The notes beneath the pieces are model-generated. The model did not search any database and had not been told where the DNA came from. It saw nothing but the letters and a program-made list of their open reading frames with translations. Shown here piece after piece: positions 42,299-51,840 of a stretch of 61,765 nucleotides of DNA (positions are counted from its first letter, which is position 1; each line of letters opens with the position of its first letter). The DNA is from CAZYMI01 sp964648505 (lineage in GTDB: Bacteria; Pseudomonadota; Alphaproteobacteria; Micavibrionales; Micavibrionaceae). Both the position numbers and the translations under genes were made by a program. Location: assembly GCA_964648505.1 (NCBI GenBank), contig CAZYMI010000011.1, positions 1 to 61,765 of the forward strand, read 5' to 3'.

Positions 42299-43525
42299 AT
42301 GAAAAAGGAAACGGAAATCCTGATTATTGGGGCTGGAATTGCTGGCCTAGCCCTGGCGCGCAGCCTTCTAAAGGCTGGATTTGCCGTTATCACGATCGAT
42401 CAAGGCCCTAAGCCCCAATTACCAAGCCAAATCGCCAATGGTCGCACAACAGCCTTGATGAACGACACCCTTTCAGGGCTTTGTCGCTTAGGGGTCCAGG
42501 GTCTTGATCAATGCACACCTTTGCAGAATTTGCGTTTAATTGACCCAAATGCAACCCCTGAACTGGATATAACATTTAATGCAAAAGAAATCGGGCTAGA
42601 ACATTATGGACGCAATGTTCCAGTCGACTGGCTTCGCTATCAACTTCTGAACTCTGTTAAGAAAAATTGTTTTTTTGAACAGGTGATTACAAAAATTGAT
42701 GCAAAGAAACCGTCAGCTCTTCACGTTACGCTTTCAAACGGACAGGACATTAAAACACAAATTCTAATCGGTGCTGATGGTCGTCTTTCAAGTGTTCGGA
42801 GCCTGGCAGCTATCGATTTATGGCAGCATGATTATAAACAAACGGCCCTGACATGCGTTCTTTCCCATTCTCTTCCTCATCATAATACTTCAGTTGAATA
42901 TCATTATTCTGGCGGGCCCTTTACACTTGTGCCCTTGCAAGGGCAGCAATCATCTCTTGTATGGCTCGAAAAAACATCGCACGCACAACAGATCTTATCG
43001 TTAAATAAGAAGGATGTTGTTCAACGCATACAACGTCTTACAAAAGGTGTTTTAGGTGAAATTAAACTTGAAACAGCAATACATAGCTGGCCTATATATG
43101 CAGCAAAAGCCTTAAAAATTATTAGTCATCGTATCGCCCTTATCGGAGAATCCGCCCATGTCATGCCGCCCACAGGTGCGCAAGGATTAAACTTATCTTT
43201 GCGCGATGTTTTTGATTTAACCGATATTCTTGTAGATGCCTTAAAGCGCGGGGAAGATATTGGCAGCACTTCGGTGCTTTCACGGTATGAGAAGTTACGC
43301 GAAAGTGATATCAACACAAGGCTGAAAGCATCTGATATACTCAATCGCTCCATCATATCAGATAGCGTATTTAGCCATTCCTTACGCAGACTGGGGATGC
43401 GTTTTTTATCAGCTCCTCATCCTCTCAGACGCCTGATCATGCAAAAAGGTCTTGCCCCTGAGAGAAGCGTTTGGGGACACGAGCAAAACATAGAGCATAA
43501 ACGGCTAAAGCACCCTCATTCATAA
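42299..43525 (+). CDS. UbiH/UbiF-type FAD monooxygenase (ubiquinone biosynthesis)
   Basis: 408 aa. FAD motifs ILIIGAGIAGLALARSLLKA, LIGADGRLSSVR and ALIGESAHVMPPTGAQGLNL are those of the UbiH/UbiF/UbiL/Coq6 hydroxylases that add ring oxygens of ubiquinone. Which carbon it hydroxylates cannot be told. The last 89 bp overlap the opposing comF gene, an unusually long coding overlap; the C-terminal QKGLAPERSVWG matches the family, so the end seems genuine. Confidence 0.86.
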   Translation: MKKETEILIIGAGIAGLALARSLLKAGFAVITIDQGPKPQLPSQIANGRTTALMNDTLSGLCRLGVQGLDQCTPLQNLRLIDPNATPELDITFNAKEIGLEHYGRNVPVDWLRYQLLNSVKKNCFFEQVITKIDAKKPSALHVTLSNGQDIKTQILIGADGRLSSVRSLAAIDLWQHDYKQTALTCVLSHSLPHHNTSVEYHYSGGPFTLVPLQGQQSSLVWLEKTSHAQQILSLNKKDVVQRIQRLTKGVLGEIKLETAIHSWPIYAAKALKIISHRIALIGESAHVMPPTGAQGLNLSLRDVFDLTDILVDALKRGEDIGSTSVLSRYEKLRESDINTRLKASDILNRSIISDSVFSHSLRRLGMRFLSAPHPLRRLIMQKGLAPERSVWGHEQNIEHKRLKHPHS

Positions 43526-44213
43526 GAACTGAAGCGCACGCATCAAGCGTTGCGCCCGTTGTCATGACATCGTCAATCAATAGAATTGCTTTGTTTTTTA
43601 TATCGTTCTTTTTGTGTGAACGAACGGCAAAAACACCTTTCACATTTTGAAATCTTTCCTCACGCTTCTTTCCGCCTTGTGACAGCGTGTTTTCAGTACG
43701 GATAAGGCAATCAACATACACGGGCAATTTACGCCGCCGCCCAATCGCCTGCGCCAATAATGCTGATTGATTATATCGCCGTGAAAATAATCTTTTTCTG
43801 TGAAGCGGGACAGGAATAATAGCATCAAACTGTGCCTGTAAATCATCCATCACAGAGATCATCAATGGCGCCATTGAAACAACCGCTTCAATTTTATCAT
43901 GATGTTTAAAAGCCAGCACGATTTGTTTGGACGCATCATCATAAACCAATGGGCTGCGCGCACTTACAAACGCAGGCTTGCGTTCAAGACAATCAACGCA
44001 AAGCGTCTCTTCACCTACATCCACATCAAAGGGAATGCCACAAGAGAAGCAATATGGCTTTGAAACAAAACAAAGCTTCTGCCAGATGGCTGGTGCAAGA
44101 AGGCCCGGGGCATCTACTGGCTCGGCGCTGACAAAGCATCGAGGCGGAAGCAAAAAAGAGACTATATATTTCAATATTATGAATATACAGTTCTTAATCT
44201 TTTGAAATTGCAT
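43437..44213 (-). CDS. comF: ComF family phosphoribosyltransferase-like protein
   Basis: 258 aa. N-terminal cysteine-rich zinc region (YCFSCGIPF, LCVDCLERKP), then the PRT fold with FDAIIPVPLHRKRLFSRRYN and the PRPP loop LLIDDVMTTGATLDAC. ComF assists DNA uptake in competent bacteria, but is widespread in species not known to be competent. I use the ATG at 44213; a longer frame covers the upstream control region. The C-terminus (ALAVYALCFARV) overlaps ubiH by 89 bp. Confidence 0.88.
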   Translation of the reverse strand: MQFQKIKNCIFIILKYIVSFLLPPRCFVSAEPVDAPGLLAPAIWQKLCFVSKPYCFSCGIPFDVDVGEETLCVDCLERKPAFVSARSPLVYDDASKQIVLAFKHHDKIEAVVSMAPLMISVMDDLQAQFDAIIPVPLHRKRLFSRRYNQSALLAQAIGRRRKLPVYVDCLIRTENTLSQGGKKREERFQNVKGVFAVRSHKKNDIKNKAILLIDDVMTTGATLDACASVLMNEGALAVYALCFARVPKRFSQGQDLFA

Positions 44214-44352
44214 GAAATTTAACCATATTAGAAAATATGAAAATATTTGCCTTTCTGGGGCCATCTCGTTAACATTTGTATCCCCTATAAATATAAGGGC
44301 AAGAGATAATTTCCAGCGGCCGCCAGGTGGCCAGGTGGACTGACAGGAATAA

Positions 44353-46950
44353 ATGGCTGAAACGCAAAAAAAATCATTAAGATCAGGCCATAAAAAGGCC
44401 ATGGGGCAGGAAAAAGCCCCAGAAACCGTGCGTTCAGTTCAAGTTTCTGAATTTGCACCTGATTTTATTCAAGCGCGCGCGCAGGCTTTAAGCTCTATCC
44501 CTTCTTCAATTGTAAAAAAATCATGGTTTACCATGGCCCACCTGCTTTTAGATCCAGGTGCAAGAGTGATCGATATGGGATGCCAAGATGGCATGATGGC
44601 CTACACAATGGCAACATTGCGGCCTGACCTTATGATCACTGGAATTGATAAAAACCCGGCCCTGATCCAGACAGCAAAAAAATCATGGCAGGCTGACAAT
44701 CTGAATTTTATCACAGGCGACTTTAATAAAAATATTATTGAGAAAGGGAGCGTTGATGCCATCATCAATTCTTTTCTTTTGCATGAAATTTATTCCGCCG
44801 GATCTTATAATCGTCGTACAGTTTACAGCACACTTGATAATCAGATTGAATATCTTAAAGAAGGTGGTTATCTGCTGGTGCGCGATTACGCCATGCCAGA
44901 TGAAACTGAATTTGTGCTGATGGAATTTCCGCTAAAGCCTGCAACACCTGAAATGCAAGGCAAAATGTCGGAAGCAGAATGGCTGATATGGTTTTCAGAC
45001 AATGCCCGCCCGCGTGTGGATGAAGTCTCCCCCGGCTTTTACCTTGAAGAACTGTCCCCTCGGTTTCCCAATACCCGCCTGTTCAGGCTGCCTTATAAAT
45101 GGGCTTATGAATTTATGATGCGCAACCATGATCACGCCCACTGGGATAGTGAACTGCCAAAACAATACACCTTTTTTACTGAAAAAGACTTCGTTTCAAC
45201 GTTATCCAATTTAGGCATGCGTATTATTTATGCTGCCGCGCAATGGAACGACTCTTATATTCAAAAGTACTTTCAAGGCCACTTCAATTTATATGATGAA
45301 AATTATACACCCCTGTCTTATCCGGCAACCAGTTACCTTGTTTTGGCCCAAAAAATATCTGAAAAAGAATCGCAACTGATAACCGAACGCCGACAAGCAA
45401 AGACAAACCCGGGCTTGCTGCATATCACAGCCATTCGTAATGAAGCAAGCGGCGCCATTACAGAAATTGTAAGCTCCGAAAAAGACTTTGCAGAAATTAT
45501 ACCTTACAGATTCTCTGAAAATAATCGTGTACTCGTGTATCTGCGAGAAGGCGTGCTGCGCGGCCTGGTCAATACAGTGCGCAGAACCATGAGTAATATT
45601 GACGATAAATTCTGGTCTGGGCACATGGTTGAAGCGCTTAGCATAGATATTGCTGAACTTGCAGACATACGCCCTGAGGACGCTAATGCTGTCGGAAAAT
45701 TTGCTATGCAACGCTTCAAGTTAAAGCCTGCTTATGGCCGAAGCTTTGAAGCGGGACCTGTGCTGTACCCTGATCCCCATACAATCGGTGAGAGAATTGA
45801 AACGCTTTATTTAAACGTTGAAACCGATTTAATACAGATCGAATTGAATGATAATGAACATCTTCACGCTTATGATGCGCAAAATATTTTAAATGCTATT
45901 GCTGTAGGGCTTATCCCATCAGCACGCCTTGAAGTGCAGATTTTAACACTGCTTGAAAGGCTTTCAATTCCACTGGAACGCTGGTCTGAGAGCCCGCTTG
46001 TACTTGAGGAAACAGATGGCGGAAACACACTCAACGTGCGTGACCTTATCGCCCGTATGGCACAAGACGATACTCGCTTTAAAGATATTCGTGGAACAAT
46101 TGGAAAAATCAGAATTGTAAATTCTGTATTTGTTCAAGAAGGCCGGAATGATATGGGGGCTGTTACATCCTTAAGTGCAAAAAATCACGAATTTGCATTA
46201 ATGGATGACAGCACCATGAATGTTGCTGTTGTTATTCCGTTGAGCCGCGATTTTTCTGGCGAAGTTATGGCTGGCGTTAATGTTGATTATCTTCCAGTGC
46301 CGCAACGGTATCAGGGCAACGGTTTGATTGTCACCGCGCCTAGCTTTGTGCTACCCAAAGATGTAAAAACCATAGAAGATGCGCGGCGTTTTATTGCTTC
46401 AAAATACGAAGTTAAAATAGAAAATGTTGGGCGCATGGGTGAAAGCTATTTTAGTTATATTGGTATGATGCCAAAACGTATTTTTCCCTTTGCTGTCACA
46501 GGCGTTAAACGTAAAGTTTATAAGGGCTTTGCCCATGGTGCCACCGCACTAGCCCCCATGAGCGAGTTGTGGAAGCTACACTATTATGACTGTGACTTAA
46601 ACAACATGATCAAAAAAATTGCTGAAGTGTACGCAATAAATCATGCCAATATAGAGTATACAATGGTGAACTCACCTTACAATTTCCAAAAACAGATTGC
46701 ACCGACACTATCAACGCCACTGATTATATCTGGTGACACCCTCAATATTACAGCAAGCCCGAGATCATTCACGGCTTCAGCCCCAGGCGCTGCTTCTTTG
46801 AACACTCCTTCGATTGGACCTGAAGGCTCCTCCACAACGACATCGGGTAAAAAATCATCCGGTGGAAAAGCGCCACGCCTTGTAAAAACAATAAAATCAG
46901 GCCGTAAAAATGTTAATTTAGAAGGCCCAAAACCCACACCAGACAAATGA
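44353..46950 (+). CDS. 865-aa methyltransferase fusion protein of unknown function
   Basis: A class I SAM fold is clear at about residues 45-330: RVIDMGCQDGMMAYTMATLR (motif I), ITGIDKNPALIQTAKK, FITGDFNK and YLKEGGYLLVRDYAMPDETE. After residue 345 come two regions that each resemble a degenerate Nudix fold: one around ENNRVLVYLREGVLRGLV, one around MNVAVVIPLSRDFSGEV with TIEDARRFIASKYEVKIENV, lacking the REx2EExGu glutamates. The tail from 790 is Pro/Ser/Lys-rich and disordered. No signal peptide. CAGGA precedes the ATG. The next gene, another methyltransferase, overlaps by ATGA. The Nudix reading is tentative. Confidence 0.7.
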   Translation: MAETQKKSLRSGHKKAMGQEKAPETVRSVQVSEFAPDFIQARAQALSSIPSSIVKKSWFTMAHLLLDPGARVIDMGCQDGMMAYTMATLRPDLMITGIDKNPALIQTAKKSWQADNLNFITGDFNKNIIEKGSVDAIINSFLLHEIYSAGSYNRRTVYSTLDNQIEYLKEGGYLLVRDYAMPDETEFVLMEFPLKPATPEMQGKMSEAEWLIWFSDNARPRVDEVSPGFYLEELSPRFPNTRLFRLPYKWAYEFMMRNHDHAHWDSELPKQYTFFTEKDFVSTLSNLGMRIIYAAAQWNDSYIQKYFQGHFNLYDENYTPLSYPATSYLVLAQKISEKESQLITERRQAKTNPGLLHITAIRNEASGAITEIVSSEKDFAEIIPYRFSENNRVLVYLREGVLRGLVNTVRRTMSNIDDKFWSGHMVEALSIDIAELADIRPEDANAVGKFAMQRFKLKPAYGRSFEAGPVLYPDPHTIGERIETLYLNVETDLIQIELNDNEHLHAYDAQNILNAIAVGLIPSARLEVQILTLLERLSIPLERWSESPLVLEETDGGNTLNVRDLIARMAQDDTRFKDIRGTIGKIRIVNSVFVQEGRNDMGAVTSLSAKNHEFALMDDSTMNVAVVIPLSRDFSGEVMAGVNVDYLPVPQRYQGNGLIVTAPSFVLPKDVKTIEDARRFIASKYEVKIENVGRMGESYFSYIGMMPKRIFPFAVTGVKRKVYKGFAHGATALAPMSELWKLHYYDCDLNNMIKKIAEVYAINHANIEYTMVNSPYNFQKQIAPTLSTPLIISGDTLNITASPRSFTASAPGAASLNTPSIGPEGSSTTTSGKKSSGGKAPRLVKTIKSGRKNVNLEGPKPTPDK

Positions 46951-47837
46951 TACCCTCATCACCTATAGCGATTTTTTCACCGACGCGATTTCAGCAAAAT
47001 CTAAACCGCGCTTATTCATTATTCCAAAACCATCGCTTTCTTTTTGATCTTTGGGAAAAAGATCTTTTAGACCGCGTTGCACTTATCAATAGAGAATTTA
47101 AAAATGTGCTCGTGATTGGCAGTAGAACATCAGATTCTTTTGACAACTATCTAAAGCTGAATCTTGGCGTAGAAACTGTTGCGTATACTGACTTTCCATC
47201 AAGATTCCTAACCATAAAGGAAGGATATCCACTTTATTCAGATGAGATTATACCTTTTGATTGCGCGCAGTTTGATCTTATTATCAGCGTTCTGACCTTA
47301 CACCACATTAATGATTTACCAGGGTTTCTAATCCAGATCACTCGTCTTTTGAAAGCTGATGGCGTATTTCTAGCCAATATGTTTGGTGGAGAAACTTTGT
47401 TTGAACTTCGTCAAAGCCTTTTGCAAACGGAGATAGATAATTTTGGCGGCGCAAGCCCGCGCGTTATGCCCTTTGCCGATAAGCGACAAATGGGAGACCT
47501 GATGCAACGTGCACGGTTTTCGCTTCCTGTGGTTGATTCAGACCTTGTTCATATTTCTTATAAAGTATTACCAACTTTGCTGAAAGATATACGTGGCATG
47601 GCAGAAGGGCTTACAATAGAAAAACGAAACAGAAAATTTGTAGGAAAGTCTTTTTTTATTAACGCCGCTATTCAGTATAAAGAATTATTTGCCAAAGCAG
47701 ATCAAACTTTACCGGCTACTTTTGAAGTTATTTCACTCATAGGTTGGCGCGATCACCAAAGCCAGCAAAAACCTTTAAAACGTGGATCAGCGGAGCATAG
47801 CCTTGCAGAAGCCTTAAAGGTAAAAGATCTAAATTAA
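46947..47837 (+). CDS. NDUFAF5-like methyltransferase-fold protein
   Basis: 296 aa. The SAM-binding strand is modified (VLVIGSRTSDSF rather than GxGxG), followed by FDLIISVLTLHHINDLPGFL and FLANMFGGETLFELRQSLLQ, then ASPRVMPFADKRQMGDLMQR, the family-typical tail. Human NDUFAF5 hydroxylates an arginine of the complex I subunit NDUFS7; bacterial homologues are presumed complex I assembly factors. The ATG overlaps the stop of the 865-aa gene. Its stop meets the opposing gene inside TTAA. Confidence 0.83.
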   Translation: MIPSSPIAIFSPTRFQQNLNRAYSLFQNHRFLFDLWEKDLLDRVALINREFKNVLVIGSRTSDSFDNYLKLNLGVETVAYTDFPSRFLTIKEGYPLYSDEIIPFDCAQFDLIISVLTLHHINDLPGFLIQITRLLKADGVFLANMFGGETLFELRQSLLQTEIDNFGGASPRVMPFADKRQMGDLMQRARFSLPVVDSDLVHISYKVLPTLLKDIRGMAEGLTIEKRNRKFVGKSFFINAAIQYKELFAKADQTLPATFEVISLIGWRDHQSQQKPLKRGSAEHSLAEALKVKDLN

Positions 47838-48283
47838 TGCCTTGTTGTCAGAAGATCATCAAGGATAGATAAGCGTCTGCGAATACCGTGCAATCTATCT
47901 TCGCCAATCCTGTTCCAGTGATTTTTTAATGCAAGCAAAGTATTTGAAGGGCCGCCTAGTTCCCATTTCTCACGCATCAATGCTTGGTCGGCATATTCCA
48001 AGAACTCGGCAGGAAAAGCCATGCGGGGGGCGCGCAGACCCAGATCAACTAAAACTTTTGCAACATGCGCATCTGAATGGTCTGTCATATCAGCAATGAA
48101 TTGAATCGCTGAAAGTATTTTAATATCAGCCCGTGTATTTGGTACGTGGCGTAAGTGTCTTATAAAGCGAACGTAAATATCCATTTCAGCCCGTGCTTGC
48201 GGGTCGCAGGGCGGAGCGGGTAAATTAATACGCTCAAACGTTTGAGATGCTGTGGTCTCGATAGGCTTTTGGTCTTGTGTCAT
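47834..48283 (-). CDS. Hypothetical protein, 149 aa
   Basis: Not recognised. Soluble and mostly helical, with a disordered N-terminal 25 residues (ETTASQTFERINLPAPPCDP) followed by DIYVRFIRHLRHVPNTRADI and a helix-rich C-terminus (HNRIG-like NHWNRIGEDRLHGIRRRLS). No metal or nucleotide motif. It lies 106 bp downstream of rnhA on the same strand and converges on the NDUFAF5-like gene (4-bp overlap). Confidence 0.65.
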   Translation of the reverse strand: MTQDQKPIETTASQTFERINLPAPPCDPQARAEMDIYVRFIRHLRHVPNTRADIKILSAIQFIADMTDHSDAHVAKVLVDLGLRAPRMAFPAEFLEYADQALMREKWELGGPSNTLLALKNHWNRIGEDRLHGIRRRLSILDDLLTTRH

Positions 48284-48389
48284 GGGACCCTCGATTGTCT
48301 ATCTGTGATGGCTAGAAATTCAGCCTGATCTCAGCGTGCGCGAGTCGCATTAAAAGAATCTTAAATGCAAATCTTTCTCTGTGGATAAG

Positions 48390-48827
48390 TTAGCGAATCG
48401 AATCAATACCACGCCGGGCTAATGCGTCTGCACGTTCATTCTCAATGTGCCCCGCATGCCCTTTTATCCAGATCAATTCAACATCATGAAGCTTTGTAAG
48501 CACATCAAGAACTTCCCACAAATCTTTGTTTTTAACAGGTTTTTTATCTGCTGTTTTCCAGCCTTTTTCCTTCCAACCCGACAACCATTTTGTTAATCCA
48601 TCTTTTAAATACACGCTGTCTGTATAAAGCTTTACACAACATCCTCGCTTAAGTGATTCGAGTGATTTTATAGCGGCCATCATTTCCATACGGTTGTTTG
48701 TTGTTTCAGATTCACCGCCAAACATCTCTTTCTCAGCCCCTTTGTAGCGTAAAATCGCCCCCCATCCGCCAGGGCCAGGATTACCACTGCACGCGCCGTC
48801 TGTAAAAATTTCTACAATTTCATTCAT
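48390..48827 (-). CDS. rnhA: Ribonuclease HI
   Basis: 145 aa. All catalytic acids are visible: IFTDGACSGNPGPGGWGA, NRMEMMAAIKSL, LYTDSVYLKDGLTKW and HIENERADALAR. It cleaves the RNA strand of RNA-DNA hybrids. It overlaps thrB by 8 bp; ispH-thrB-rnhA is a conserved alphaproteobacterial cluster. Confidence 0.96.
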   Translation of the reverse strand: MNEIVEIFTDGACSGNPGPGGWGAILRYKGAEKEMFGGESETTNNRMEMMAAIKSLESLKRGCCVKLYTDSVYLKDGLTKWLSGWKEKGWKTADKKPVKNKDLWEVLDVLTKLHDVELIWIKGHAGHIENERADALARRGIDSIR

Positions 48828-49767
48828 GATAATGCCTTGAAATATTCATATAAGGTGCCGGGTTTTTTGGCAAAACAAAATCACGAGAGTCGTGAAAAAC
48901 TGTATCATGTAAGCGTGTTATAAAAATGCGAAAAGCAGCAGCGCGCCCTGCAACAAGCAACATCTTATTTTCAACTTCAGATAATGGTCGCAACGCGTTA
49001 TATCCTTCAAAAAAAGAAGCCATACAGTCTTTGCAGGCATTACCCTGCTCATCAAAGCACCATGCACCTACAGTCAGCATAAGATCGTAGATAAATGCTT
49101 CTGTGCTGGAAAAATAAAAATCAATAATACCAAATATTTTCTTATCACGTATGAAAATATTGTCTGGAAATAAATCTGCATGCACCACACCTATCGGAAG
49201 TTGGTGCTTTTCAGTTACCCAATGAGACTCAAGAAAATGAAGTTCATCAAACAAAAATTTTATTAGCGTGGAGTCAATCGTATCAGCCTTCAGTATAATT
49301 TTCTGTGCTAAATTATTCCACGTTTCAAACCCAACAGGATTTACCCTGCTCTCGGTAAAACGAACTGAAGCTAAATGCAGACGGGCTGTCATTTCCCCCA
49401 TATCCCGACAAAGCATAGGGGTTATATCGACTTGTGAGGCTCCATGGCCTTCTAAAAAACTGATTATCGATGCCGGACGATCTGCAAGTTTTTGTAAGAC
49501 TTGCCCTTGTCTATCTGGAACAGGAACCGGGCAAACAACACCACATGATGATAAATATTTCTTGAATGAAAAAATAAAAGGAATATCAGATACAGGTGTT
49601 CTTTTTTCAAAGAGCGTTAAAATAAAATCACTCTTCGTCGTCGTTATTTTATAATTTGTGTTCTCAACGCCCGCTTGAATTCCCAGAAAAGAAACAAGCG
49701 CACCGCAATCATACATATTTAGAAAATCTTCAATCTGCTGAGAATTAAGGTGGGTATACACAGCCAT
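48820..49767 (-). CDS. thrB: Homoserine kinase, APH-fold type (ThrB2)
   Basis: 315 aa. The N-terminal GIQAGVENTNYKITTTKSDF and ILTLFEKR match the aminoglycoside-kinase-fold homoserine kinases of alpha- and gammaproteobacteria. The catalytic loop is GVVHADLFPDNIFI and the metal site FGIIDFYFS. It phosphorylates homoserine in threonine synthesis. It starts 5 bp after ispH and overlaps rnhA. Confidence 0.92.
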   Translation of the reverse strand: MAVYTHLNSQQIEDFLNMYDCGALVSFLGIQAGVENTNYKITTTKSDFILTLFEKRTPVSDIPFIFSFKKYLSSCGVVCPVPVPDRQGQVLQKLADRPASIISFLEGHGASQVDITPMLCRDMGEMTARLHLASVRFTESRVNPVGFETWNNLAQKIILKADTIDSTLIKFLFDELHFLESHWVTEKHQLPIGVVHADLFPDNIFIRDKKIFGIIDFYFSSTEAFIYDLMLTVGAWCFDEQGNACKDCMASFFEGYNALRPLSEVENKMLLVAGRAAAFRIFITRLHDTVFHDSRDFVLPKNPAPYMNISRHYHE

Positions 49768-49772
49768 ATCAA

Positions 49773-50750
49773 TTAAGCCGCTGAACTTTGGTAACCATCT
49801 TCCGCTTCACGCAAAATACGGGGAATATTAAAAACAACATCTTCTTTGGTTATCTCAACTTCATTGAGTTCAACATCATAAATTGTTCTCAAGCAATCAA
49901 GCACTTCAGTGACAAGAATATCAGGCGCTGATGCGCCCGCTGTTAACCCTAAAGATGTGATCTGCCCGAATGATTCAAGCGGTACATCTGCGCCACGGCC
50001 CACAAGCCATGCTTTAGGACAACCATAAGCACGGGCAACCTCAACAAGGCGGTTTGAATTTGAAGAATTTTCAGACCCTATCACAAGCAAAACATCAACA
50101 AGAGGCGCAATTGCTTTTACAGCCGCCTGCCTATTTGTGGTCGCATAGCAAATATCTTCTTTTCCAGGACCTATAATTGCCGGAAACTTTGCTTTAAGCG
50201 CCTCTACAACAGAGGCTGTATCATCTACTGAAAGTGTCGTCTGAGTGCCATAGGCAAGATGATCTGGGTCAGGTACAGCCAAATTTTCAACATCTTGAAT
50301 ACTTTCAACCAGAATAACAGCCCCCTCAGGCAACTGGCCCATTGTGCCCACAACTTCAGGATGCCCTGCATGCCCGATTAAAATAATTGTTTTCCCCATC
50401 AGGTGGTGACGCACTGCTTCATTATGAACCTTTGTAACCAGCGGGCATGTTGCATCAATAAAAAACATTTCTCGCTTTTTTGCTTCTGCAGGAACTGATT
50501 TTGCAACGCCATGAGCAGAAAAAATAACCGGACGCCCGTCATCTGGTATCTCGCTCAGCTCTTCTACAAAAACGGCTCCCTTTTCACGCAAAGCATCAAC
50601 AACAAATTTGTTATGAACAATTTCATGTCGCACATAAACAGGCGCGCCGTATTTCTCAATTGCCTTTTCAACAATCTGGATTGCGCGATCTACCCCCGCA
50701 CAAAAACCACGCGGCGCAGCAAGCAATACTTTTAGTCTTTGTTTGGTCAT
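49773..50750 (-). CDS. ispH: 4-hydroxy-3-methylbut-2-enyl diphosphate reductase
   Basis: 325 aa. The three cluster cysteines sit in GFCAGVDRAI, DATCPLVTKVH and DICYATTNRQ; HGV and SENSSNSNRLVEVA form the substrate pocket. This is the last step of the MEP pathway, giving IPP and DMAPP; dxs, the first step, is 3 kb away on the other strand. It heads the ispH-thrB-rnhA operon. Confidence 0.96.
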   Translation of the reverse strand: MTKQRLKVLLAAPRGFCAGVDRAIQIVEKAIEKYGAPVYVRHEIVHNKFVVDALREKGAVFVEELSEIPDDGRPVIFSAHGVAKSVPAEAKKREMFFIDATCPLVTKVHNEAVRHHLMGKTIILIGHAGHPEVVGTMGQLPEGAVILVESIQDVENLAVPDPDHLAYGTQTTLSVDDTASVVEALKAKFPAIIGPGKEDICYATTNRQAAVKAIAPLVDVLLVIGSENSSNSNRLVEVARAYGCPKAWLVGRGADVPLESFGQITSLGLTAGASAPDILVTEVLDCLRTIYDVELNEVEITKEDVVFNIPRILREAEDGYQSSAA

Positions 50751-50789
50751 ACACCTGATATAATCGAATTAAATGTGAAAATCCATATC

Positions 50790-50824
50790 TTGCCTGACCT
50801 GCTCTGCTTGAGTAGGCTGTATAT
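50790..50824 (+). promoter_or_regulatory. Leaderless promoter of the lipoprotein gene
   Basis: TTGCCT (50790-50795), 17-bp spacer, TAGGCT (50813-50818) and six bases to the ATG at 50825, giving a transcript that starts on the initiation codon. Confidence 0.5.
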
Positions 50825-51460
50825 ATGCGGCGACTTGTCCTTATCATCACTTCTTTTACGCTTGTTTCATGCGAAACCATGGATATGTCAGGTTTTTCAT
50901 GGCCAAGCCGTTCAAACCTGGATACAACCTGCCCCAACATTCATATTGTACCTGAACTTTCGACACTGACTCAGTTTGATGATTTTTATGCAGGGCCAGA
51001 ATCGCAAGATCAAATTCAGGCGCTTTCGTTAATACAAACCGCAGGCGGCGTTTGCAGGATTGTCGATAACAACACGCTGCAAGTGGCCCTGACATTAACC
51101 TTCATCCATTCGCTTGGCCCACAAGGCCTTAGCACAATGGGCAAGAATGCTTCTTTCGCATTTCCTTACTTTGCTTCTGTGAGCACATCTTCAGGTGCCA
51201 TAAGGGCCAAAGATGTTTTTGCAGCATCAGTTATATTTGATAAAAACACTACGCGCGTTCAATCAATTGAAAGCTTAAAACAATCTTTGTTGTTAGAACG
51301 TGATGAAAAAATTTCCGATATTCGCATTCTTATTGGTTTTCAACTTACGCCAGCCCAACTGGCGTATAACCGCACAAACCCCCGCCCCGAAGTCTCTGAT
51401 ATCGACCTTCGTAATGCGGCTTTGGTCGATGACCGCATTCTTAGGGCGCAAAACCCCTAA
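50825..51460 (+). CDS. Putative lipoprotein, 211 aa
   Basis: Signal peptide with lipobox LVSC (Cys16) after a hydrophobic core; residue +2 is Glu, so outer-membrane sorting is likely. Cys39 (TTCPNIHIVPEL) and Cys75 (GGVCRIVDNN) could pair. The C-terminal IRILIGFQLTPAQLAYNR is beta/alpha. I do not recognise a family. It seems to have a leaderless promoter and precedes xseB-ispA-dxs by a 104-bp gap. Confidence 0.7.
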   Translation: MRRLVLIITSFTLVSCETMDMSGFSWPSRSNLDTTCPNIHIVPELSTLTQFDDFYAGPESQDQIQALSLIQTAGGVCRIVDNNTLQVALTLTFIHSLGPQGLSTMGKNASFAFPYFASVSTSSGAIRAKDVFAASVIFDKNTTRVQSIESLKQSLLLERDEKISDIRILIGFQLTPAQLAYNRTNPRPEVSDIDLRNAALVDDRILRAQNP

Positions 51461-51564
51461 AAAGACCTAAAATTTTATTCCAAAGCCTTGAGTTTACTGT
51501 CTTTTTCCTTGAGAAAGGCTAATTTGTCACTTAAGATCGGTCACATTTCAAGGATTGTTGAATT

Positions 51565-51816
51565 ATGCCAAAAGCCGCACCAAACAATGCCGACTCTTTA
51601 AGCTTCGAAGCTGCGCTTTCGGAACTGGAGGGGATCGTGCGCGATCTGGAATCCGGCAATGCACCGCTTGAAGATTCTATCCGGCTTTATGAACGGGGTA
51701 TTGCTTTAAAAAACCATTGCACAAACAAGCTGAAAGATGCTCAGGCAAAGATTGAGCTGATCACTGTTGGGCAAGATGGTGCGTTATCTACAAAGCCCTT
51801 TCAAAACGAAGAATAA
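51565..51816 (+). CDS. xseB: Exodeoxyribonuclease VII small subunit
   Basis: 83 aa. The XseB signature is complete: SFEAALSELEGIVRDLESGN, PLEDSIRLYERGIALKNHC. The small subunit forms a helical hairpin on XseA. It stands just before ispA and dxs, the classic xseB-ispA-dxs order. Confidence 0.95.
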   Translation: MPKAAPNNADSLSFEAALSELEGIVRDLESGNAPLEDSIRLYERGIALKNHCTNKLKDAQAKIELITVGQDGALSTKPFQNEE

Positions 51817-51840
51817 ACTCTAAGAAGAAGGTTTTATACC

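Noticed and set aside
44318..44341. Tandem CCAGGTGG next to a GCGGCCGC site before the 865-aa gene
   Set aside because: Two 8-bp copies only; no link to a promoter element or protein-binding consensus that I know.
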